Source: Aporrectodea caliginosa (lineage: Eukaryota; Annelida; Clitellata; Crassiclitellata; Lumbricidae). From it: 64,000 bases of DNA. The notes below the pieces were generated by a model. It had not been told where the DNA came from. It saw only the letters and a list, made by a program, of their open reading frames with translations, and ran no database searches. The DNA is taken from assembly GCA_020284085.1 (NCBI GenBank), contig JACEVL010000154.1, positions 295,501 to 359,500 on the forward strand. Direction: 5' to 3'. Of the stretch, positions 55,077 through 64,000 are shown in pieces (within the stretch, counting starts at the first letter, position 1; every line of letters begins with the position of its first letter). The position numbers and the translations under genes were made by a program.

Positions 55077-55886
55077 GCATTCCACGGTATTGCAGTCCAT
55101 GAAAGGTCAAAGCAAAATATTGGAATTTTAAATTATTAATAAGTTTCTGTCATAGATAGATAGTTCTAGTTTTGCGCTTAGGGTATTGCGTTGACTTTGC
55201 CTCAAATTAGAAACTTTGGTTTAGTGCTACAGTCTGATCCAAGCTCAACAACGACTTGTGAAACATTACGAGCTTTGACAATGTTGATTTTTGAACGTTA
55301 CAAGAGGTTCTATAAATTGTGTGCGACAATGAAACTTAACTATATATTTTTAAATTTGAGTTCTGAAACTACTTGTAGAACACCTTGTGAACATTTAAAT
55401 GATGCAAGTAGCAGGAAAAAATTAACTGTTTTTATGAATATTAACCAGTTTTTGTTTAAGGTCCATACGGTAGAGTCCGTAACGTAGAGTCCGTAACGCA
55501 CAGTGTGTACATTAGTGAATGCACAACATCAATACTTATCATGATGACAGACTGCAATTATGACTAAATCAACAGCAATACCTGGCAATTTTAGAATCGT
55601 GTTTCAAAATTTATTTCATATAATAGTTTAACAGAAAATCAAGATAGATCATTCAATCAAAAAAGTTGATTGCTCTTTTTTGTAGAGTCTGTAACGCAAA
55701 CGTTTTGTTTCACCAGACAAGAACCATAACGGCCTACTCAGTCTAACTAATATTGAGCTAATCTGTGATTGAAGCGGTATCACGACAAAATTTAAAAATA
55801 TTGTAAACAGTAATCATCTGTCTGTATGAACAGTTCAAAGTCTTCTGAATGTAGAGTCCGTAACATTTGAAATACCGTGGAATTGC
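55077..55886. mobile_element. TIR element with repeated TAGAGTCCGTAAC motifs (810 bases)
   Basis: GCATTCCACGGTATT at the left is mirrored by AATACCGTGGAATTGC at the right. GTAGAGTCCGTAACG occurs three times exactly or nearly (about 55472, 55487, 55852) and once as GTAGAGTCTGTAACG (55684). A plus-strand frame of 98 codons (55191-55487) has no recognised domain. No clear target duplication. Confidence 0.6.
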
Positions 55887-56094
55887 ACTGCAGCCATCTT
55901 GGCCGATCGCTTCGTTCTGTTTTCTAATACAGTGGACCTTGGCGCTGCAACCTTAGAGAATGAATACTGTGGTCCATCCACAGTAAAGACAATGTAGGTA
56001 TGGATTTCTTAAGCAGACACCCTTGTTACAATTGAAATATATGTAATTTATCGAGTGTAGAAATTTTCCTGTTCGTTGTTAAGAAACATGGCGG

Positions 56095-56690
56095 CAGTTA
56101 CGCTATTAGAAGTCGTCCAAAAATGCGTAATTCTATGTGGCTCCCTCGGTAGGCATCACAGAATCGGGCTTGGTCACAGTATGTCCTCGAGTGCATTATT
56201 ATGGTGGCTGATAATAATAATAATAATAACAGTGACAATTTATATGGCGCCGTAACACAGCCATGCCGTTACAAGGGCGCCTCACAGTCAACTAACAGCA
56301 AGGTAGGCCTTAGAGAACAAATACGTCTTGAGTCCAGATTTGAAGGAGTCAATTGTGTTAGCCGCTCACAGGGCAGGAGGAAGACCGTTCCAGCATCTGG
56401 GGCCAGCCGCCGAGAAAGCGCGATCACCAAAACGAATTTCATCCATCTTACGCGAAGATCGCTTTTCTCGAGCGATCGGAGTCGCAACCCGGAGGCGGAT
56501 GTAATCTTTATTATTCAATTCTGAAGGCCTAGGGAGGAGCACGTGGAAATTACGGCTGTTCGCTGTTTCCGGAAACATGGCGGTGGCCATGCAGTGACGG
56601 CTGTACATATGAGAGATTGACCAAGAATGCGTAATTCCTCATGGCTGACTCAGTAGGCATCGCAGAATCGGGCTTGGACACCTTATATCC
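56095..56690. repeat. Direct repeat flanking a LINE tail
   Basis: 56122-56180 and 56620-56680 share ATGCGTAATTC, TAGGCATC-CAGAATCGGGC and related words, plus AAACATGGCGG upstream of each. A LINE 3' end (56203-56510) lies between them. Confidence 0.5.
56203..56510 (-). pseudogene. L2/CR1-type LINE 3' end, relative of 46612-47221
   Basis: The 3' untranslated part and last ~70 codons ('FGDRAFSAAGPRCWNGLPPA') match 46612-46900 almost base for base. They include TGGCGCCATATAAATTGTC and the TTA tail at 56203-56225. It is strongly 5'-truncated. Confidence 0.85.
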
Positions 56691-57111
56691 CCGAATACAA
56701 GAGGCCTTTGAAAACAAATGGTTTAATAACCAAGAAAAGCCACATTTCCTCTGAACGAATGTTGGCGGCAACCGGATGCGCCGCCAGCAACCTTGACCTA
56801 GTCATGACCATTGAACACTATGCTTGTACTTCATAAACTGTTTGCTTAGACTGAGAGTAGTGGCATATGTTGGTTCTTTGGTTGAAACTTACTGAATTCA
56901 GTATCTAAAAGTTTTGAATCCGAATTGTAGTGCTGCTATGTGCCATGTGGTACATCAACTTAGGGTAGTTGGATTTTTATTCTTTGAAATGTGAACCAGT
57001 ATTGTATTTTGGTTTATGAGACAAATTATTTCTGAATTAGTGTTTCTATTTATATGTAGATAATTTGTGTGCATTTTTGAGTTTGTGATGGAAAATTCTC
57101 ATTTTGCCTCT

Positions 57112-57406
57112 TGAAAGAGGGAGGCAATGTCATAAAATGACCTTAATTTGTGAGGCCTTACCAAGAGACCAGAGGACCTTAATTTGTGAGGGATCAGAGG
57201 GATCAGACCTGGGGATAAGAGGACCGGACGTTTGGGTTTTGGTGTGACTGGAAGAGTCAATGAAAAGGATTTGAGAATTTGTCAGGGTGAAGCAGTAAGT
57301 CGATCCAGTTGAGGTTAGCTGCAAACTGAGCAATTTTGCATTTTAGATTGTCAATTTTGCTAATAAAGAAAGAAGTCAGAGCATAGTTTTTGGTTCTGTT
57401 GTTCCA
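57112..57406 (+). mobile_element. Probable LTR with polypurine tract
   Basis: GAAAGAGGGAGGCAA directly precedes TGTCATAAAATGACC (57128), and AATAAAG follows at about 57362. This is the layout of a polypurine tract and 3' LTR. GAGTCAATGAAAAGGATTTG here also occurs near 50052, a second fragment. The right boundary is uncertain. Confidence 0.45.
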
Positions 57407-57594
57407 AGTAGTGATTTATAACTTATCAAATCTACTGTTAACTAACTTAATTAATTAATACATGATTTAGTATAAGATAGCTAATTACAGCGGTTGAGTG
57501 GCTCAATATCAATGTAATTTAAGTGTAAAATGAGCTATTAAATTTCATGCAACGGCAACGTCAGGCGATATGATACAGCACATGGGTTACCATA

Positions 57595-58850
57595 AGTAAG
57601 TAGGTAAGTATATTCTTTATTAAACCAATTGCATATCCGCACTTTGGTGTACATAGGGTTGCCAGATACATGGCTAGCCTAAGGAGGACACAAAACGCCA
57701 GAAAGGAGGACAAAGGAGGACACATTGAATGTTTCACCCTGGACTCCGGAGTCACGGGGTCCTAAAGTAACCAAGGAACAAAGTCACATTGGAAGCCTGT
57801 CTGAAATCAATTGAGACTTTTAATCATAATGTTGCAGTATTTGTTTAAATTTTATTTAGGCAATCAATTACACCTTCTTGATTACACATAGTATTTCTCT
57901 GAGGACCCAATTCTCCACAGCAAATCCTCCTTACCAATAACATAATTATGCATAGAACTTCTCACAAGAAATATTCTTCATGTTGTAAGCCTACTTTGTA
58001 GGAAATATTCCCCTCAGAGATTGAACATGTGTTCATCAAGAAGAATACTCTCAATGCTGCCATTGTTTCCAGGAATACAAAAGAAAATTTTAAATTTGAA
58101 GTAACTCTGAAAAAGAATATACATTTTGGTAATTTTGGAAAAATGAACTCCACAGTGCATGCAGGAGACTTTCAAAGAGCTGTTCATTCTTGTCTTGCAT
58201 GAACGATTTTAGACTGCAGTATTGGTCAAACAAATATGTAAGGAGACTGGATTTTTAGCCTGGTAGGGTTTGAGCGGAAATTAGGGACAACATGCTCGTG
58301 TAAAGTCATTAAAAACTGCCATTATGAATAGCCGATAGCCCAATACAGCAAACATACAAAAGCCGGACATTTTCGGTTTTTTTGCTTTACCTGCCGGACA
58401 GAGGACATGAGGCCAAAAAGGAGGACATGTTTGCCGGACGTCTGGCAACCCTAGGTGTACATACATTTATACTGAGTATAACATTCTTATTATAAACGAT
58501 CTGCGTGTGAGATTGTCCGCTTGTGGAATAAAACGGTCATGTAATCTCGGGCACAAGGAGTAGGGAGCGGCTTTTTTGGGAGAAGCAGCCCATGGAGTAC
58601 ATGCCCCGGGTTTCCCAAGACCGCAGAGAGGAGGCGTAAGTCAGCAGTGTGGCAAAGATGTTCAAACGATGGACTGTCCTCTGGCAGGTACCGCAGACGA
58701 ATAAGACGCCGCATTGCAGACTGAAGGCGGTTGTTTTCTTGTTGCCTGCAAAACCCCCCACCAAGCCGGAGCAGCACAGAGCATTCGGGTTACCGTTGTA
58801 GCACGAACCACGTCGTATAGCATAGGGCCTGAAAGACCATGACATGTGTT
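57595..58850 (-). pseudogene. LINE ORF2 C-terminus, split by a hAT
   Basis: Minus strand 58850-58462: 'VTRMLCAAPAWWG', 'NNRLQSAMRRLIRLRYLPED', 'PSFEHLCHTADLRLLSAVLG', 'NPGHVLHGLLLP'. The hAT at 57654-58453 follows. The 3' end AATAAAGAATATACTTACCT with TTAC repeats is at 57595-57635. Same family as the LINE at 59741-62618. Confidence 0.8.
57654..58453. mobile_element. Non-autonomous hAT element (800 bases)
   Basis: The ends TAGGGTTGCCAGA and TCTGGCAACCCTA are flanked by a perfect 8-base duplication GGTGTACA (57646-57653 and 58454-58461). GGAGGACA and GCCGGACA words repeat near both ends. No transposase frame was seen. The solo terminus at 5249 belongs to the same family. Confidence 0.92.
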
Positions 58851-59079
58851 TGAATTTCTTTAACTAAAGAAAGAAGACTTGAAATATGGAGAGCAATGGA
58901 GTTGGCCAATCAGTGACATTCCAATGCTTGTGGAAGTGGAACAACATTTTTCTTTATGTGAATCATCGAATTTGAAGTTCGTGATGACTATGCATCTAGC
59001 GAATGATGATAGCATCATTTTGGTGGACTTTAGTCGAATTATAGTAGTTGTCGGCGTATGAAAGACGTTGACATACAAT

Positions 59080-59655
59080 CCTTTGACTGTCCGCTTGCAG
59101 ACATGGAACTGTTATCGTTTCTGCATGCGTTTGATTTGAACTGTGAACGTTAACACGCGATTGTTTAGACTTCAATCAGTAACCTAAGTTCAAGCGATAT
59201 GTTTTGTCTTATGCCGGCTTGTGGGTTGACATGACGAATCTACACATCCGTTACTTCGACATTTGAAGACGTATTTGGAAGAAAGAGCATCACTATGAAC
59301 TGTTTACCTTCGCCGCATCGCTTCGGAAGAAGAGTTACCTTTCACCAAAACCAGTTGCTACGAACTCATCTGCAGTGTCATTGGAAGAAAGACTCAAGTT
59401 TATCCTGAAGGCTCAGATAAGCTGATAAAAATCTACATTATATAGCAATTAATGCCACTCATACGTAAACAGGTTTTGAATTGAACTGTGAATTAATTTA
59501 TTTGCCTAGATTTAAATACAAATGCAAGACTTTTCTACAAACATGCCTAGCGTTTTTGACAGTATTCGTTACTTGATGTGATGCAATGTTCTTCTCTGCC
59601 ATAGCATACGCAGCAAAACAGCAACTAATTAACATTAGGGTGGAAATAGGAGATG
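59080..59655 (-). repeat. Dispersed repeat family, copy 3
   Basis: In inverted orientation it matches 24010-24400 along its length: ACATGCCTAGCGTTTT near 59545, AATGCCACTCATA near 59450, GCTCAGATAAGCTGA near 59412 and CTTCGCCGCATCGCTTC near 59310. It has no recognised protein domain. Confidence 0.6.
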
Positions 59656-59740
59656 GCCGTACGAAAGACGTGTTTTTGAAGGAACTGAAGCTCCTCGGAC
59701 GTTTTACGCTCAGCAAGTTGAACGAGAAAGAATTAGCAGT

Positions 59741-62618
59741 TTGTACAACGCGATGACGTATGACAAGGAGATACCCGTTCGTATTGGCCGAACGCGCCTG
59801 ATGTGTTCACGTAGAACATGGGATCGGCAACACCGACAGCTTGTTTACCCAATCACCAATTCACCTGGGCAACAGAGAAAGATCTGGAGAATCAACCAAG
59901 ACGCCATGCATTCCTCCATTCATCCAAGCATACTTCTATTGAATCCTACCAGCATCGCCAAACCTAACGCCTTAGACCACCTAAAGTCCGACATACTTGC
60001 TTTCAACCCAGACATTGTTATCCTCGTCGAAAGCTGGTTGAAACCTTACCATCTTGACGTCACGTTCAACATCCCTGGCTATATCCTTTTCAGGAGGGAC
60101 CGAGCCGGACGAAAAGGAGGGGGCGTCGCAATATACTGCCGACCTGCTCTCAATCCTACAATATTCATACCTATAACACCGTACGCTGCTGAACTTGAGT
60201 TACTGTGGATAACTGCAACCGTGGCGAATAGATGTTACTACATAGGTAGGTGGCATTTACCATCCACCCAAGCCGAGATACGATGTTGACCACCTCCTCT
60301 CAACCATTGATACCACTCTTGATGAAATATACGATCGTGCAAGTAGCCTATCGTAATGCTACTTGGAGATTTCAACCAGATTCCATCACTAGCCATACTC
60401 AAACTAGGCCTTATTCCTGAGTTTGAGGGTCCTACCCACGCAGGACACTCTCTCGATCGTATCTACGCATCTGAGAAACTTTTCTACTCCTGTGTGGCCA
60501 TTACCTCCACAGTCAGCACGAAACACGCAGCGGTTTTAAGCCATTCTGTTGCTGATTCCGCCAAGCGCCCGGTCGGATCCGCAGACTGTTCAATGGATCG
60601 AGCTGACAGATATGTGACAAGTTTTCGGTTACACATACCTGGACGCATGGCTGCATTACATACTTACCTCGAGAATTACCCATGGACCACTTCTGAAACT
60701 GACCGTACTCCTATTGCTATGTTCGCTGACTTCTACACGACCATTGAGACAGCCTTGGACCGCTTTTTCCCCCTCAATCAAGTCACTATACGTGATAAAG
60801 ACCCGCCATATATGACTCCTTATATTAAATATCTTCTTCGAAAGAGATGTAAACTTCTTAGAAAACATTTGAAAAGGCGACAACCATCGCTGCCAGAATA
60901 AACAAAGCTATCTCCCGCAAAAACTCGGAATCTTTTGTGGGTTTGGAGCGAGGTTCTCGCCGCCTTTGGACGGAGGTCCGCCGTCTGAGGGATGGTGACC
61001 ACCCGGGCATGGTCAGTGCCAACATTGGGTCTATCACGGCATCGTCGCTCAACCTTCACTACATGAACATATCCACTGATCCTGATTATGTTCCACCTCC
61101 CCTTAAACAAACTGTTGTGCAAGCCAATGCTGTTAATTTTGATCTGTTTGATGTTTATAGAGCGCTTGCATCAGTCAAAGGCAACTCCACCGGCCCTGAT
61201 GGCATACCCTCCTGGCTGATATCAACCATGGCGCATCTTTTAGTTCAGCCTGTTACGGATCTGTTTGTGTGCTCTCTTACCAATTCTTATGTCCCTTTAC
61301 AGTGGCGCCTCAGTATGATCACCCCCATACCCAAGATTTCCCGTCCTCTTAAAGAAGCTGATTTTAGACCCATCTCTATCACTTTCATCCTCTCACGCAT
61401 CTTGGAGAAAATGGTTGTACGTAGGTACTTTTACCCTTTTATCACTCAACCATGCTCTAACAGGATTTTTACAGACCAATTCGCTTTCCGCCCTTCCGGA
61501 TCCACATCTGCTGCACTGATATCCATAACCCATGAACTTCAATCGATGCTTGAATCTGAGCCCTATGTTAGGCTCCTGTCTCTTGATTTTAGTAAGGCTT
61601 TCGACACGGTTAGACACAAACACCTAGCTGATCAACTAGCAGCTCAACCCATTCCGGATTTTTTGTACAACTGGATACTTGCTCTCTTGCACGAGCGTCA
61701 GCATTGTACTAAATTTGGGGGTGAAATCTCTCCCCTCTGTACCATTAATGCCAGCATAGTGCAAGGCTCTGGCCTTGGACCTACTGATTTTGTCATAGCT
61801 ATTTGTACCCTTAAACCTAAATGCAGTGGAAACCGCCTTCCTAAATATGCCAACGATAGCTACTTGCTGATTCCTGCTTCCTGCATTGACAGCACTGTTT
61901 CTGAACTTGATCATATCTCTCAATGGGCATCCATTAGCAATCTTAAATTAAACCATGCTAAGACCAGAGAAATGGTCGTTAGACGACCGAGGTCCAAAGC
62001 TATTGCCCTCCCTTCCCCATCCCTGGCATCGAGCGGGTCCAGGAGATGGTTATTTTGGGTGTCACACTATCTCTGATCGGATTGGCTTTGGGGCACACAT
62101 TGACAAAATATGCTGCAAAGCCCGACAATCCATGTTCGCGCTACGTGTTTTGGTCGCCCACGGTCTCCACGGTCAACGTCTCTTTGACGTTGTTAGAGCT
62201 ACTACCCTCGCACGGCTACTTTATGCCTCCCCTGTTTGGTGGGGATTTGCCACTGTAGGGGAGCGTAAATGACTTAACGGTATTCTGAGAAAATTGACCC
62301 GTTCAGGCTTACTCCCTGCCGATTTTCCTAGTTTCGACAAACACTGTTCTAGAGCTGATTCTACTCCTTTCCGTTCAATTCTCTCAAACCCTTGTCACGT
62401 CCTTCACGACCTCCTCCCTCCCCGTAAGGTCACTCCATACAATACGCGACCCAGACCACATGATCTCACCCTACCTTGAATTGATGCCTTTGCTAAAAGA
62501 AGTTTTATTATGAGAATGTTATATGACTTTGCATAAATGTTTGTATTATTTATTTTTCTGTAAGCTACTGTGCGTTTGCTGGTAGTCAAATAAAGAATAT
62601 TCTTACTTACTTACTTAC
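59741..62618 (+). pseudogene. Near full-length LINE (endonuclease, RT, C-terminus, 3' tail)
   Basis: The endonuclease is in two frames: 'LKSDILAFNPDIVILVESWL' and 'DRAGRKGGGVAIYCRPAL' (59976-60150), then 'MLLGDFNQIPSLAI' (60356) and 'AGHSLDRIYASEK' with 'STKHAAVLSH'. The RT frame 60937-62076 (379 codons) has 'GNSTGPDGIPSWLISTMAHL', 'ADFRPISITFILSRILEKMV', 'LLSLDFSKAFDTVRHKHLAD' (motif A), 'ASIVQGSGLGPTDFVIAICT' (motif B) and motif C as YAND (61846-61857): the second catalytic Asp position is changed to Asn. The C-terminus 'RLLYASPVWWGFATVGERK', 'NPCHVLHDLLPPRK' and 'RPRPHDLTLP' follows in other frames. AATAAAGAATATTC and TTAC repeats close it at 62590-62618. Confidence 0.9.
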
Positions 62619-62639
62619 TTACATTCCAAGCATTGGCAG

Positions 62640-64000
62640 TTTACAGCATCTTTCGAATGAAGATGCCGCTGGGAGATGCACCATCGGTCCAGAGAATTTT
62701 GAGCACTTTCAAGTTGACTGCAGTAGTAAATGCTCCTAGAATCATTTATGAGTCTATTTGTGATGCGACGTTGATGATGGCAATGCTGTCTATCCTCTTC
62801 CAGCCTGAGCTTTTCCACCTGCAACGTCTGCTAGTCAACAATGTTCTCTCTCTTTCAACTCTTTGCCTTTATTGCCTCAGAAGAAAGCCATCTTGAGAAG
62901 GGTTTAAAAGGTCACTGAAGTTAAGTGGGGTGACTTTGTCTAATGTAAGTGTTACAATTTTCTTGAGCTGTTCGGCAAACTCATCCGCATTGCTTGCAGC
63001 TGCAGTGAACAAATCAGAATCAACTAGCAACTGAACTGACCATGATCAACAGTTTTGATGTTTATGATAAACGTGCCTCAAAGGTTTGAGGATTGCAGTA
63101 GGTCTTTACTTCTTTGCACAGTAGAAGCCTGTCATCAGATACAAGACCAGCATCGCATCGTGAACAGTTGTCCTATAGTCAGAAGCAAGGACATCGAGAA
63201 GGTTATCTCCATGAGTCAGTACATCGATAAACTGAAGAAGGCTGTAGGTGGTGAAAATATTGGCTAAGTCATCGTTTATATGACACCATCAGACACAGGA
63301 CAGTCCAGATCACAGGACAGTCCAGATCATAGCCGGAAAATTGTAACACAGAAGTCTTTCACCAGCCTCAATGCAGATGAACTGTATCAGAGTTGCAAGG
63401 TCATTGTATAATTTACCGACCGGGCCAGGAGTGCGGTAGATATTGGCAACTGTCATAGATGATGACAAATTTCGAGTCGAACCAGTTGAACTTCACACGA
63501 GGGTAAAAATGATTTTGTTGAGGATGGACCTTGATGTCTAATGAGGATTAATAGATGATAACGAGGCCACCAGTGACCACTCACTATAGAGCGACAGGAA
63601 GTTCTGCGGCAGTGGACATGGAGAACAGGGAAACCTTCCAGTCTTGATGCAGTAGAGTGTCGGCACAGATCCATGTTTCACACAGTGCCAGGATGTCTAG
63701 ATGTTCATCTTTGACCAGGTTGTGTTTGATGGCAGATCAATGGATGGCAGACCGAATGCTGCAACTGCCAAAGTTAATGGACACTGGTCTTGATGTCAGT
63801 TTTTTTTACTGGACTTTGTGTGAAGCTGGGCCCAGGTAGCTTTGACATCTCCCAACAAATAGTAACAGAAGAGTGATGACTGCAGTGGGTAAGGAACACC
63901 AATGCAGCGTTCGAAAAGGCTGGCCTGTTTGAGACCATAGCAGGGCTCCTGCAATGTGATGCAGTGCAGAGCTTATATGTCCAGGATAGCGCTTGCTGTC
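62640..64000 (-). pseudogene. Antisense copy of the 2A-motif LINE family (5' half)
   Basis: Minus strand, from about 63950: 'GALLWSQTGQPFR', 'TAVITLLLLF' and a frameshifted 2A-like remnant (around 63870-63840). It continues with 'SRPVSINFGSCSIRSA', 'LDILALCETWICADT' and, at 62824-62650, 'RLEEDRQHCHHQRRITNRLI'. All parallel the LINE at 50330-53808. It ends exactly where the TTAC tail of the preceding LINE begins and runs off the window at the other end. Confidence 0.75.
63293..63328. repeat. 17-base tandem duplication
   Basis: CACAGGACAGTCCAGAT is present twice in a row inside the antisense LINE copy. Confidence 0.8.

Overview
This window is nuclear DNA from an animal with large, intron-rich genes, most likely an aquatic invertebrate; the phylum cannot be fixed from the sequence. 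There are no operons, no ribosome binding sites and no dense reading frames. What is present is spliced coding exons, many decayed non-LTR retrotransposons, Gypsy and Penelope remnants, hAT elements with 8-base target duplications, Tc1/pogo-like elements, tRNA-derived SINEs and microsatellites.

The only clear host gene is an SLC17-family (sialin-like) anion transporter on the minus strand. Five exons were found: 45479-45721, 27840-27927, 17989-18081, 14346-14473 and 2063-2215. They join in frame into 235 codons covering the middle of the protein. Introns are 17.6, 9.8, 3.5 and 12.1 kb. The first exon(s) must lie above 45.7 kb, perhaps beyond the window, and the last exons lie left of position 2063. 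Nearly everything between 2 and 46 kb is therefore intron built of mobile DNA.

Layout. 0-2 kb: microsatellites, an RTE-type reverse transcriptase piece joined to an L2/CR1-type LINE 3' end. 2-7 kb: LINE tails, a cluster of perfect hairpins, a GGGGCC-ended MITE and a hAT-like element. 7-12 kb: LINE piece, then a Gypsy element (gag, protease, integrase, 3' LTR) split by a 2.0-kb hAT that holds a second decayed hAT. 12-18 kb: LINE fragments. 18-27 kb: three hAT elements, a TA-flanked TIR element, a LINE split by a second GGGGCC MITE, and a dispersed repeat. 29-38 kb: a Tc1/mariner MITE, a pogo-like deletion derivative, a LINE split by a 4.35-kb hAT which itself contains a 2.25-kb TIR element carrying a decayed CXC-domain gene, then a nearly complete CR1-like LINE split by another LINE tail. 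38.5-40.1 kb: a large head-to-head minisatellite. 40-48 kb: LINE tails, small TIR elements (one with a SAP-domain remnant). 48-50 kb: tRNA-SINE and Penelope-like reverse transcriptase with a tandem duplication. 50-54 kb: CR1/L2-like LINE with a 2A-like motif. 54-59 kb: Gypsy debris, a TIR element with repeated motifs, LINE tails, an LTR and a hAT. 59.7-62.6 kb: the most complete LINE (endonuclease and reverse transcriptase, catalytic YADD changed to YAND). 62.6-64 kb: antisense copy of the 50-kb LINE family.

No CRISPR array, rRNA or true tRNA gene was seen. LINE clade names are by resemblance only.
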